64,000 nucleotides of DNA, from positions 34,833,501 through 34,897,500 of the forward strand of contig NC_088342.1 in NCBI RefSeq assembly GCF_036884655.1, given 5' to 3'. Shown here in pieces: positions 1 to 11,579 of this stretch (within the stretch, counting starts at the first letter, position 1; the number at the start of each line of letters is the position of its first letter). The position numbers and the translations under genes are program-made. The notes under the pieces are model-generated. The model ran no database searches, was not told where the DNA came from, and worked only from the letters and a program-made list of their open reading frames with translations. The stretch is from Musa acuminata AAA Group (lineage: Eukaryota; Streptophyta; Magnoliopsida; Zingiberales; Musaceae).

Positions 1-434
1 TGCTTTAAGCCCAATGGTTTCATAACAAGTGGGCTCTATTTTAACCCAATACTGACCTAAAATACTCTCGGTCAAGTCCTTAACTCATCAACCGCTTATC
101 CGACATATTTTCAAAGCTTTCAGCATAACACTCATTCCTTCGACATATTGATTTTTACATGACATCTAATATTCCAGTGCAATATTCGATCCTTCTAGAA
201 TGATACCCGAACCTATAGTACGAAATCTAATCTCTGGTATATTGATCAATTCTTTGACTGGACATCCAATTTTAGCACGATAATCTTTCGGCACAATAGC
301 CAACTCTCTAGCTTGATATTTGGTCATTCGGTAGTCTGAGTCAATCAAAGTATTTCCTATATCACTAATCTCAAAAGCACATTAGTTTATCAAACTCATT
401 AATTGATTTCATCATTAAAATTTGAGATTCAATA
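1..434 (-). repeat. R0 left LTR piece (3' LTR in element orientation)
   Basis: The piece is cut by the window edge. It ends at 426-434 with GATTCAATA, which corresponds to a mutated reversed LTR start (TGTTGAATC in the other elements). It is followed by a T-rich stretch in the position of the reversed polypurine tract. No credible gene lies here; the small minus-strand frame at 166-348 is LTR noise. Confidence 0.55.
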
Positions 435-2349
435 ATCTTTTTTTTTATGATAATAACCAATTAATTATTTAATTTTAATAAGACTTCTCCTTTATATGAC
501 ATAAGTATAAGATTGCATCATAAATATCAAAATTTGAAACATTATAGCTTTCCTTGTTTAGCACATGAGTCTTTGAACATTATAATTTGAAACAATATCA
601 AGTCATGACGATCAAAAAGTTATAAGAAGTTATGAATATCATAATGTCATAAGAGAGATAAGTTATGAATCACGAAAAATTCATAAGTCATGAGTCTTTG
701 AATATTTCTCTCTTTTTATCATTAGCAAAAAGAGGAGCATATAAATGATTCAAAAATTTTAACTTTTATTTCATTATGTGATAAGCCATTTTCATGAGTT
801 TCTAATACGATATTTACTTTCTAATATACTTATGAAGTAAGTCGTAAGACTCGACAATTGCATATAAGATATCAATAAACTAAAACAATCAACTCAAATA
901 AGACATGAAGGCGTAGGTCATCCATATTAATATTATTAAAATACTTGATAAGTTATTTTAATAAGTTTCCAAACATGATATTTACTTTCGAAAATACTTA
1001 TGAAATAAATCAAAAGACTCAACAATTACAAGTAAGCTATCAATGAAACCAAAATAGTCAACTCAAGTAAGACATCAAGAAAACTCAAGTAAGATATAAG
1101 GAATTTAAATCATTATCAAGATATTTTCCCCTTTGGTCATTAGCAAAAGGGAAAATAGGGAACAAAGTATAAAATGACACAATAGTATGTCGAACACTAT
1201 ACTTCTCCTAAATTATTGACATTGAGTGATAAGTTTTCTATATTATAATTGTCATTTATTTTATCATCAAAATACTTCTTATGATATGAAAATAGCTATA
1301 TGAATTATCCCTTTTGCAATCATAATTTTCTTAAGATCGAGCATATGAATTTCCAACATAATCTTATGAATAAAATATTCAAATCTTTTGAGTATGATAT
1401 ATTTGAGAATCCTTAAAATAAAGAAGTTGTGCTTAGTAAATCCATCAAAAGTAAATTAGCAACTTTATACCCATAAACATTTTCAATGTGAAATATTTTT
1501 TAAAATATTTACAAAACTTGATTAAATAATTTACTCTCATATTTAATAAAAAATTGATCCTTGATTATTTGTTGTATTTGTCTATGACAAATGTATATAA
1601 TTTTTTTATAATCAAATTATATATGTTGTATGAACTAACAAGCCTTTTAATGATATATTATTATTTTCTTTTATAAAATTGTAATTAGACAAATCTCCAC
1701 ACAACATTATTGTTTCTTACATGTCTAAGAATTTTATATCATAAAGTTGGATGTGTTACCAATACCAATAATGTTTCCTTTGTAGCTTTCACCGAAAGTG
1801 ACACATCTTCTATCTTAGCTAAATGATCTTTGAAACATATGTAGGATCTCCAATCATATATCATTAGCCTCCATTTTCAAGGTGTTCTCTTGTGCTATTA
1901 GCCTTGTCTTGGAGTATATATCTACAAGGAAAAAAAAGTTGATTTTGGTATCCATTTAACTTTAGATTCTTTAAGGTTAGAATTACTTTTTCTTGCCTTT
2001 AGGCTTTAGATTTAAAATGGTTCCTTTGGAAATCCAAACATATTTTATAATATTTTTCTTAAGATAATAAGAATAAGTAAAGTAATCAAAATTTTCACAA
2101 ATTTTACATTTTGTTGTAAGAGATGTATGAGCATACAATGTAAGTCCTTTTACAAACTTGGTTAGTCTTTTCTCTCTTCTTATTAGATTTATCTTATTTT
2201 TTTAATGAACTTTTAATTTTTTTTTTGGTAAGAAGTGTCATATTTTCATCATTATTTCTTGAGCTTTAGCTTGAATAATTTTCTTTGGTTTTGAGAGCAA
2301 TGTTCTTCCTTTTCTTTAGAAGATTTTTCTCTTCTTCATCATGAGCTTT
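435..2349 (-). repeat. R0 interior, AT-rich non-coding stretch
   Basis: This is about 1.9 kb of AT-rich DNA with no gene. Its position between gag and the 3' LTR matches the AT-rich, non-coding 3' interior of elements A and C. No pol motif was found, so R0 may have been a gag-only element too, but decay makes this uncertain. Confidence 0.4.
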
Positions 2350-2990
2350 GTATGTTATTTCATGGGTTATTAAAGATCTTATAAGTTATTTAAGTGAAAG
2401 GCTATTCAAATCTTTAGTTTTTTAGATCATCGTTATCTTTGGATCCCAACTCTTGGGAATAGACCTTAAAATCTTGCTCATCAATTTAAGATTAGTATAT
2501 TTTATATCAAAATCTTTTAATCCATTGACAACATTCATAAAATGGTGTATATGTCACCAATAGATTCGCCTAACTTCATTTTAAATAATTCAGCGATGAA
2601 CTAAAAGATTAATTTTCAATTCTTTTACTCTATTAGTTCTTTTATATGTGACTTTAAGTATTTGTCATATGTCATATGTGATGTTACAAGTAGAAAATCT
2701 ATTGAATTCATTTTTATCTAGAGCATAAAATAAAGCATTCATAGCTTTAATATTTAAGGAAAATATTTTTTTTCAAAATCATTCCATTCATCTATCTGTA
2801 TAGTAGATTTTTAAAAAGTAAATTCAACTATATTTCATAAATCATAATATATATAAAACAAGAAAATTCTCATTCTAGTTTTTCAATATGTGCAATCCGT
2901 ATTACTAAATATAGGAGAATGTGTGATAGAGCAATCATCTAGATTGCCTAAAAATACCATTAACTCTCTCTTAGGAGTTAATCCAAATAA
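2350..2990 (-). pseudogene. R0 degenerate copia gag (UBN2-type)
   Basis: The minus strand retains recognisable stretches of the copia Gag seen intact in A, B and C. These include words corresponding to the region before 'FNGTDYTYWK', the 'NALFCALDKNEF' region (around 2700-2740) and the 'KILRSLP.SWDPK' region (around 2440-2470). Frames are broken throughout by stops and indels. The gag would have helped form the retrotransposon particle. It is certainly non-functional. Confidence 0.6.
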
Positions 2991-3261
2991 GAGAATCAGG
3001 ATTTGATATAAATTATCAGGATCTTAATAACACTAAGATAGGAGGGTAAATTAGTGCTACAACACTTTTAACTAATTTTAAACTTTGATAAAAAAAAAAC
3101 AACATGTATCAAAAATATGATGAATCAAGTATTAAGTGTGAGTTAGAGTGAATGATAATAAGTGAGCAATCATGAATAAAATTCATAAATAGAAAAGGAT
3201 GCAAATCAATTTATAGTAGTTTGGCTTTCTCGACCTATGTCAACTCTTAATTTCTCTTTCC

Positions 3262-3266
3262 TCTAG
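3262..3266 (+). repeat. Target-site duplication of element A, left copy (TCTAG)
   Basis: The five bases TCTAG directly precede the TG of the A 5' LTR, and the same five bases follow the CA end at 8587. Five-base duplications are typical of copia integration. Confidence 0.85.
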
Positions 3267-4836
3267 TGTTGAATCTCAGATTTTGATGATGAAACCAATT
3301 GATAGTATTTATGATTTGATCTACGTTTTGAGTGACATAAAATGCTTCAATCAGGAAGAGACAATTAAAGCAGGAAGAATCATATTGAGCTAGAGGAAAA
3401 CATGTCAGAAGATTGGACGTCGCGCCGAAGGATCGGTCGACGTATCGACAGAAGACTTTAGGCCATGTATTCAGGCATCGAGCCAAGAAGAGCAGATATT
3501 GCACCAAGGATATCAGAGTTACAGAGGTCAACTAGCTGATTGGGCAATAGGCCGCAAGAGAGGATGATGCGCCGAAAAATCGAATGAAGCTTCGATAGAC
3601 TAATGACATGCCGGACGACATGATTCATACTTAGTAATAATTGTCTAGATCGAAGTGTATTTTGATGTGTGCAAGATTAACTATGATAGTAAGGCATAAA
3701 GCAAAATGAAGTCCCGGAGTCAAGAACACGTTTTCATTAGGAGTTCGAGAGTTCCTTGGAAGTCCGGATGTTCACCGGAAGTTCAGTCGGAATTGATCGA
3801 GAAGTCCTGGAGCTTGCTAAAGAAGCTCGTCAAAACTTGCCAAAAAGATTGTTGTGAAGTCCAGGAGATTGCCAGAAGTCCACCGGAACATTACCGAGAG
3901 ATCGTCGGAAGTTCGCCGGAAGATCGCCGGAAGCTCATTGGAAGAAACCAAAGTTATATTGCTTAGAATATGTCTTAGGAATAGTAGTTAGCACATAATT
4001 GGAGTTAGGATTAGGAGGTAATCCCATCGACTCTGTTAGGGGCCAAGTGGGCCCGAAGTTGGGCTGGGTTAGGCCAGATTCAAAGCCCAACTAGGATGTT
4101 GAAAGCCTGGCTGGCGGTGGCACCGCCTAGGGAACAACACTCAGGAATTCTAGGCAGTGGTATCAACTAGTGGCAAGGTGCCAGGCAGTGGCACCGCCCC
4201 TGTCAGGTGGTGGTATCGCCCAGTGTAGTATCAATATCAGATTGACACTAGTGGTAGTACCACTCGTACCCAGGAAACCCAGGATAAGATGTTTGTAGGC
4301 TCTAAGTTTGAATCAACTTGAAGCCTATAAATACCTCTCTCATCCCTGGTTAAGACACATAAGCACATAGAATTTAGAAAGGAAAAAACAATGTTGTAAT
4401 CTCTTGTGAGAATCCTCCTCTTCTAGTCTAAGTGATAGAATAGTTTGAGAGAGGAGTGAGTTCTTGTAAAGGTTGTATCCTAAACTTGTGAAAAGGAAAA
4501 GAGGGGTGTAAGAAGGAGATTGATTTCGCCTATTAAAGGAAGATCGATAGTGGATGCCGGTGGCCTCGACGGAAGAGGAATCAGTAGAGTGGATATAGGT
4601 CACGACGATCGAACCACTATAAAAATCCAGTTTGCCTTTTCTTTTGTACAATTTATATTACTACAAACCTCCTTACCTTCTTACCGTGCTTTTACTACGC
4701 TTACACTCGTATATGCTTTCAAGTTTCTGAAATCAGTTTTTATCGTATGAAACGAAAGAGATTTTCAGAACCGACGTGATTTTTACCGCTGCACTAATTC
4801 ACCCCCTCCTCTCTTAGTGCCAACTCGTTCCTAACA
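3267..4836 (+). repeat. Element A 5' LTR
   Basis: The LTR is about 1.57 kb, with TG at 3267 and CA at 4836. In order it carries GC-rich short repeats of the type GTTCGCCGGAAG (about 3740-3945), a cluster of GGTGGTACC-like palindromes (about 4115-4265), a TATA box TATAAATA at 4326-4333, and a pyrimidine-rich C tract near the end. The frames inside it, such as 3706-3966, come from the short repeats and are not genes. Confidence 0.85.
4326..4333 (+). promoter_or_regulatory. LTR TATA box of element A
   Basis: TATAAATA follows the palindrome cluster. The same word sits at the same place in the other LTRs, for example 8068-8075 and 59033-59040. It most likely marks the U3/R border. Confidence 0.65.
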
Positions 4837-4837
4837 G

Positions 4838-4850
4838 TTGGTATCAGAGT
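4838..4850 (+). other. Primer-binding site of element A
   Basis: TTGGTATCAGAGT lies one base after the LTR end. It matches, with one change, the TGGTATCAGAGC sequence that pairs with the 3' end of plant initiator tRNA-Met. Confidence 0.8.
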
Positions 4851-4887
4851 CTCGTTTTTCTCATTTAGTTTAACACCTAAAGAGAAA

Positions 4888-5806
4888 TGACTTTTTTCGG
4901 TTTTCAAGAGGGTCACTCTCTCATTTGTCCTCCCTTGTTCAATGGGACGGACTACACATATTGGAAAACTCAAATGAGAGTTTTCTTACTTTCGTTGAAT
5001 CTCGATTTATGGAATATTATCGAAAATGGATTTCAAATGTCTTCTCTTCCAATGAACCATTAGAATGATTTGGAGAAGAAGATTTTTTCTTTAAATGCGA
5101 AAGCTATGAATGCTTTGTTTTGCGCCTTAGACAAAAATGAATTTAATCATGTTTCTATTTGCGAAACTATGCATGATATTTGACATACTCTTGAAATCAC
5201 ATATGAAGGCACTAGCAAAGTTAAAGATTCGAAAATCAACTTTTTAATGTATGATTTTGAACTTTTTCGAATTAAGCCAAGCGAAATCGTTGTTGACATA
5301 TACACCCGTTTTACGGATGTTGTCAATGGTTTAAAAGCACTTAGTAGAAGTTTTTCGGATTTTGAACTTGTAAACAAAATTTTACGTTCTCTTAATAAGA
5401 GTTGGGATCCAAAAGTAACCGCAATACAAGAGGCAAAAGATCTTAATAATTTTTCACTTGAAGAACTTTTTGGTTCATTAATGACATATGAAATGATGCA
5501 CAATGTATAAAATGAACTTGAGGACAACCTTCTAAAGAATAGGAAGGATTTCAGACTTAGAACAATTGAAGATCACTCGAGCATAAGCTCAAGTGATGAT
5601 GAACTTGAACTTCATGAAACAAAAATTAAAGAACAAAAAGAACACAACTACTTGCTATGAACGCAAGAAGAGGGAACCACTTTGGGATGAATCGAGCTCA
5701 TCCGAAGATGAGGAGAAAATCAACAAAGGCGAGGTGGCAAACTATGCCTTAACGGCTTTTGACGATGAGGTAATCAAAATCCCTTTAATTTATTTCGAAA
5801 TTACAT
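4888..5806 (+). pseudogene. Element A gag (copia UBN2-type) with stops; CCHC knuckle lost
   Basis: The frame starts at ATG 4888. It shows the typical copia Gag landmarks: 'FNGTDYTYWKTQMRVFL', 'NALFCALDKNEF', 'TRFTDVVNGLK' and 'KILRSL'. In-frame stops occur near 5062, 5180 and 5508, and a frameshift lies near 5600-5660. The autonomous relatives B and F have CYECKK-x3-H-x4-C here. A goes from CYERKK directly to the acidic stretch (SSSSEDEE), so the zinc knuckle has been removed. The frame ends at 'YFEIT', and C ends its gag with the same residues. The protein would have been the particle shell component and is non-functional now. Confidence 0.8.
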
Positions 5807-7844
5807 GATGCTTTTCATGAGTTATTTTTAATTTAGTTTAATTATCTTTCTTAAAAATTATATGTTTAATAATATAATAAAAATGCTAAAAACTTGGGAT
5901 CATGCTTATCTTTCTAGTAATTTTAAAAATCATAATGAAAATTACATGTTTTATGATAAATGAACAAAAATGTTAGACTTAAATCTAATACTTAGGATAA
6001 ATCCTATGTATGTTTTAAGAAGCAATAATGTATATCTTGATGATTTTCGTATTAATTTTTGATTTTGTTAGGAAATGTCTTATGCTTAATGAAACCATGA
6101 TTGATGAATATGCTTTATGTTTAATGATTTCTTTAGCTTGTATGCCTTATCATGATGAATGTTTTAAAAATAAATGTTTGTATAATTTTTATGCACGAGG
6201 ACTTGAAGTAATGATTTGAAATCATATGTTTTGGAATTATGTGTTACACTTTTTGATCTTGATAATTTTTTATCTTTCCGTTTTAAACGTTGATGCATGG
6301 TTTTGACATAAGAACAAATATTTGGGCATGCTAATATAAAGTTGATCACATAAATTGAAACTAAAGAAGTTTAAATATCTTTAAGAATCATTCAACATTA
6401 TGTTCAACGAAATCATGCTTGAAGTCTTAATAAAAATGTAATTATGATTTTAAAGCATGCTTAACGAGTTTATATTTCGAACTTATGCATGATAATTTTT
6501 ACGATCTTTTGAAAGTTTTTGTTTTGGTGTTAATGAATGATACATGGATTTGAAAGAAAAGAATGTATGAAATCAATCAATAAGTTGAAACAAAAGGAGG
6601 AAAGAATTTTTCTTGAAAATTTCCTTTTTCTCTATCTTATCAATTTTTCACTAAGAGACCAATAAAATTATTTGTCATTTTGAATCTCTTGAAAAAAATG
6701 TTGAGATTTTGATGATTTTGACAATTTGAATTTGAATGAGTTCTATCAAAATCATGATCTTGGTTTCTGGGAATTACTTGAGATTTTTTGAATCAAGATC
6801 TCTTCTTTGTACTCCTACGATTTTTCTTGGTATTTTACTAAAGAGGAGTTTTTCTATATGAATCATAAGATTTCTTATACATAATGATACATGCAATGAT
6901 GAAATATTCATGATGAAAAATTGTTTTAACATTCATGACTTAATTTTTCATCTTTATTATTTATCCTTTATCATGATTTGAAAATTATTGTAAAGGGAAA
7001 AAGAGATACAAAATTATATTCTTCCCTTCTTTTTGACAATGATAAAGGGGGAGAAAAATTGTTAGCTCAAGATGCAAAATTTGAAAACTTGCACATTGCA
7101 AAAGAAGCAAACCTGCTAGCTCGCTCATCTCAAAAGAGAAGCAAGAAGTGTTATCTTGCAAATCTCAAGACACACAAATGCAAACTTGCAAAATTTGTAA
7201 TTTTGCACATCTTTAAAATTTATAATGATTTGGTGATTATGCATGTTCTAAAATGTTATAAATTCACTAGCTTGCATGATGTAGAACTTGCTTTCTTGAA
7301 CATCACCAAGAAGTGCTATCTTGCTTATCTCAAGAAGCAAAAACTGTTAATTTGCACATTTAGCAAAATTTACAAACTTGTATATTTCAAGAAGCAAAAG
7401 TTGCTTTCTTGAACATCTTAAAATTGCTAGCTTGCATGTTTTAAAATGTTATAAAATTATTGCTAGCTAGCATGATGATAAAACCTGATATTATATATTT
7501 TTTTTATGCAATGATTTGGACTTGCATATCTAAAACTTGATAGCTTGCATGTTCTAATATAATGTGGCACTTGCTAAATTTGTTAGCTTGTATGATGATT
7601 AAAATTGAGATTTATTATGCAATGATTTGAACTATATCTCTAAACACTTAATAGTTGCATTTCTCTTTTTTGTTGATGACAAAGGAGGAGAAATATGATG
7701 CTATACATAAATTTATGATAACATGTTGCTTGGATTTTTGAATCCAAGAGTTCTATCAATATGACATATTAATAGGAGGAGTTTTGTTAAACTCCGGGAT
7801 TTAAGGTTAACTCCGTCATCAATTGGTTGTCATCATCAAAAGGT
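5807..7844 (+). repeat. Element A non-coding interior with GCTAGC-type short repeats
   Basis: This is about 2 kb of AT-rich DNA without a gene. From about 7060 to 7640 the words 'GCTAGCTTGCA', 'TTGCAAATC' and 'AAGCAAAA' recur at short intervals. The same array, inverted, is in element C (23100-23810). Purine-rich AAAGGAGGAGAAAT-like words (for example 7681-7694) resemble extra copies of the polypurine tract. The frame at 6978-7412 is a by-product of the repeats. Confidence 0.65.
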
Positions 7845-8587
7845 TAGCACCCCAGGAATTTTGGGCGGTGGTACCGCTCAATGGCAGGATGCCAGGCAAA
7901 GGCAGGGTGCCAGGCAGTGGCACCGCCACCATCAGGCGATGGTACCACCCGGTGCAGTGTTAGTGTCAAACTGACACTAGCGGTGGTACCGCCCAGCACA
8001 GGCGGTGGTACCGCCTTTTCCCGGGATGAGATGTTTTTAGGCTCCAAGTTTGAATCAACTTGAAGCCTATAAATACCCCTCTCATCCCTGGTTAAGACAC
8101 ACAAGCACAGAGAATTTAAAAAGGAAAAAATATTTTTGTAATCTCTTATGAGAATCCTCCTCTTCTAGTCTAAGTTTTAGAATAGTTTGAGAGAGGAGTG
8201 AGTGCTTGTAAAGGTTGTCTCCTAAACCTGTGAAAAGGAGAAGAGGGGTGTAAGAAGGAGGTTGATCTTCGCCTATTAAAGGAAGATTGATAGTGGATGC
8301 CGGTGGCCTCGACGGAATGGATGTAGGTCACAACGATCGAACCACTATAAAAATCTGGTTTGCCTTTTCTTTTGTACAATTTATCTTACTGCAAACCTCT
8401 TTACCTTCTTACTATGCTTTTACTACTCCTGCACTCGCATACGATTTCAAGTTTCCGAAATCGATTTTTATCGTACAAAACGAAAGAGATTTTCAGAACC
8501 GACGTGATTTTTATCGTTACACTAATTCAACCCTCCCCCCATCGCCCCACCCCCCCCACTCCTCTTAGTGCCGACTTATTCCTAACA
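7845..8587 (+). repeat. Element A 3' LTR, 5' half deleted
   Basis: This piece matches the second half of the 5' LTR from about 4130 onward, including the palindrome cluster, TATAAATA at 8068-8075 and the CTAACA end at 8587. The polypurine tract and roughly the first 0.85 kb of the LTR are missing. The join falls directly after 'CATCATCAAAAGG' near 7844. Confidence 0.8.
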
Positions 8588-8592
8588 TCTAG
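8588..8592 (+). repeat. Target-site duplication of element A, right copy (TCTAG)
   Basis: TCTAG follows the CA end of the A 3' LTR and equals 3262-3266. Confidence 0.85.
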
Positions 8593-9602
8593 GTCATCAA
8601 CTTTCACTACTGATCTTGATTTAAATAAGTGAAGATAAAAAATTCTTTACAATCATTTTTCATTTTCAAGCTTAGGAGAGAACCTTTACATTCATAATTT
8701 TATAAGAGACCTCTAATCTTCTATAACTTAATATTATAACTAAACTCAAGATAGAGGAAAAGATTCAAGCAATGGTTCCAAGAGAGAGCTATAATACTTC
8801 ACAAACTTAGGAATGAATGCTCCATCAACAAAGCTTGAGTAGGATATCTATAAGTCCCAAAATGCTTTTAAAATGAAGCTAAAAATTTAAATCTTTAAAA
8901 TTTTGAAGTACAAACGATACTATCGTTGATAGTGGGTGATACTACTATCGCAATATTTGAATTCTAGATGTTGCTACCATTACCTTTGATAGAACTACTA
9001 TTGACACAGGTCACACTATTGCTAATAAGACTGATAGCACTAAAAAGTGTTTGTCAATTGACTCAAATGATATCACTACTTACATCTAATTTAGGCTACT
9101 AATTTAGCCTTTTAATGAGCCTAATTTAGCCCTACATCAGGCCCAATGACTTTCATAATAAATGGACTTTATTTCAAACTAATACTAACTCAAAATGAAC
9201 TTGATCAAGACCTTGACTCATCCAAAATATTTTTAAACTTTTAGCATGTTGTCCAATCTTCCATCATGTCATCTAATCTTCTGGTACTTCATTTGAATCT
9301 CTTGCATATTGTCCTATCCTTTGGTATATCATATATTCCTTTGACATATCAATTTTTTCATGACATCAAATCTTCCAATGTAATATTTGATCCTTTCGAC
9401 ATGATACCCAAACTTATAGCATGAATTTCAATGTCTAGCACGTTGACCAATCCTTTGACTCGATATCTAATTTCAACATAATAATCTTCTAACATAATGT
9501 CTGACTCTCTATCTTGACATTTAGTCATTCGATAGTGCAAGCTCGTGTTTGAAGTATTTTCTACGTTACTTATCTTAAAAATATATTAGTTCATTAAACT
9601 CA
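8593..9602 (-). repeat. R0 right LTR, continuation after element A
   Basis: The sequence continues the R0 LTR interrupted at 3266. Its order of words (GATCTTGA..., TTTACAATC..., then text near 9120-9540 resembling 1-350) follows the reversed LTR pattern. It fades near 9602. There are no genes. Confidence 0.5.
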
Positions 9603-10495
9603 CAAATAGTCGATATGTTAGTGGATTATATATTTTACCGAATGATAAGGTGATATACTAGAAGTTTAGACAAAGTGTCAAAAAATTAGATGCTATGTTA
9701 GAAGAGTGGACAACAGATTGAGGTAAAAAAAAAAAGATTATTATTTTGATGCCTTATTTGAATTCAAATTAGGCTACAGTTAGGTTTTAATTGAGCTAAA
9801 TTTGTGTCATGTCAGATTGAGGTCAAAGGAGACTAAATTTCAATTGAATATGGCTAGAATTGGGTCCTTATTGGGCTAATATATGGCTTGGGTGATGATA
9901 TTGCTCATGATAGTGAATGATCAAACAACATCGTTTCAAGGGTATTAGTGATAGTACCACTTGGAATAGTGGTGGTACCACCAATACTCTTAATTTTGAG
10001 CACTTTCTCTTATCATACTGCAGGATAGTGGACGATCATATGATGCCATTTTAGGGGTGTTGGCAGTAGCATCGCTTGGAATGATGAGAGTACCACTGAT
10101 CTCCTTGATTTTTTATCCTTTCTCCTTAGTTGCTCCAAATTTTTGGTATTCCTTAGGGGCTGTAAATACCTTTTTTCAAGCGTGACTTAAAAACATCCAT
10201 CTTGAGCTTTTATAGCTGGAATTCTCTTTTGGAGCCTTGCTTAAGTTTCTCTCACCTTCTTGAATTTTCAATTGAATTATTAAGTTTAGAAGGTATGAGA
10301 TTTTTATAAAATCTAAAGAGTTTCAAGTATAAGTTATCTCCTAAATCTTGAAAGAAGAAAGTGTAAAGATTCATTGAACTTTTCCTTTTAGAAGAAAAAA
10401 ATCAATACTGAAAACTGATAGCCTCAAGCAAAAATAAATCAGGAGTCAACATAGATCAACCAAACTACTATAAAATTAGTTTATTTATTTATTTA
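9603..10495 (+). repeat. Decayed plus-strand LTR relic
   Basis: It has the layout of the local LTRs in plus orientation: GGTGGTACCACC-like palindromes near 9975-9990, a 'GGGGCTGTAAATACC' segment near 10157 in the position of the TATA region, then 'TCTCCTAAATCTTGAAAG' near 10335, matching the 'TCTCCTAAACC' word of the other LTRs. No LTR ends or target duplications can be recognised. It is probably a truncated or solo LTR. Confidence 0.5.
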
Positions 10496-10499
10496 TTTA

Positions 10500-11270
10500 T
10501 GCTTGCTCTCTTATTTGTATGTATTTTGGTTCAATTGGCTTCCAATACTCGTTTTTTTTCTTAATCAGAATTTTAAAGATCCTTGAGTTTATAATAACAC
10601 TAATAATTTTTAACAAGAAATGATTTTTTACTTTATTTATCATAAATGTATTCTTCACATACATCAAGTGTATTAATTTTAAGCAATCCAAAAAGCATCT
10701 TTTTTATTTAAGAACTTTAAGCCTTTAATATTAAGATATCTATATCTTAAATGTCACAAATTTGATTTATTCTTTTGAGTACCTTTTTTAACATTTGAAA
10801 CATCAAGGGAAAAAATCTTGTTTTATGCCATGCATATATTCACTATAATTAAACCAAATTATTTATCTTTGATAACATATGAACTATCATCAAACATAAC
10901 TAAATATATATCATTCATCAAGTATCCAACACTCAATAAGTTATATGATAAATTAAGGATAAAGATAACATTATCAATGTACTTTACTTTGCCTAACTAG
11001 TCCTTTCACCTCAATTGTTCTTTATGCTTTCACTTGGATTTGCTTGTTATCTATAAGACTTATAAATTTCATTAAAATTTTTAAACATTGATCTTATTTT
11101 TGACTAAAAACCAAATATCATTTCATTAAAATATCTAATTCACTTGGATTAGAACAACTACTATCTAAAAATCAAATATCATTTGAGACATCATTAACTT
11201 ACAAATGAGTCGTGAATGGCTTAGTACTTTCTTTATTTTTCTTTATATAACTTATTTTATTTTTTCTAAC
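10500..11270 (-). pseudogene. R1 protease end and GAG-pre-integrase domain (degenerate)
   Basis: On the minus strand, a 'FLDSSCSN' word around 11165-11190 corresponds to the copia protease active-site motif D-S-G. It is followed by 'LSYNLLSVGYL' and 'WHLRYRYLNIKGLK'-like words (about 10715-10960) of the GAG-pre-integrase domain. Several stops and frame changes interrupt it. No integrase core follows to the left, since 9603-10495 is a different LTR relic. Confidence 0.55.
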
Positions 11271-11579
11271 AATCTGCCCTCATGTGCCTAACTTTTCACA
11301 ATAGTGGTATTGAATTACATTTGTATATTTTTATCATATTTTATTTTTTTTCCATCAAAGTATCAATTTTCTCTTCCTCTTCCATTTTCTCCACACAAAA
11401 TCCTCTTTTTTTGCATCGATTTCTTACTAGTTTTCTGTCTCTTTTTTTAAAGTATAAGACCTCTAAATGCTTTTACTTTAACTTTCTTAAAGTAACCTAT
11501 TCAATCGTAATCCATGTACTTACCAAGAACTATTAATTCATCAATTGAAAAAAAAATGTTTTGACTTGTCAATTATAGC

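Larger units (their letters stand above)
3267..8587 (+). mobile_element. Element A: gag-only, non-autonomous copia element inserted in the R0 LTR
   Basis: It begins with TGTTGAATC and ends with CCTAACA, flanked by TCTAG duplications. Removing it reconnects the R0 LTR sequence. The order is 5' LTR, primer-binding site for initiator tRNA-Met, a gag pseudogene, about 2 kb of AT-rich non-coding DNA, and a 3' LTR lacking its first half. There is no protease, integrase, reverse transcriptase or RNase H. The same layout in element C, with a matching end of gag, argues for a real non-autonomous family rather than random loss. Mobilisation by enzymes of Sirevirus-like relatives such as B is inference. 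Confidence 0.85.
1..9602 (-). mobile_element. R0: old, decayed minus-strand Ty1/copia element, split by element A
   Basis: This relic is read on the minus strand. It has an LTR piece at 1-434, a gag-bearing interior at 435-3013, and the other LTR at 3014-3266 continuing at 8593-9602. The two LTR copies resemble each other: the text around 1-350 recurs around 9120-9540. The interior/LTR border at 3001-3020 resembles the reversed primer-binding site and LTR end of the better preserved elements below, and the 426-434 border resembles their reversed LTR start. Divergence is heavy, no open frame survives, and the canonical LTR ends are mutated. The right LTR loses similarity near 9602, so it is truncated or overwritten there. 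Assignment to the same broad copia group as A to H is by resemblance, not alignment. Confidence 0.6.

Noticed and set aside
11282..11536. 84-residue plus-strand hydrophobic frame
   Set aside because: It is antisense to the R1 gag remnant, and its Phe/Ser bias comes from T-rich DNA.
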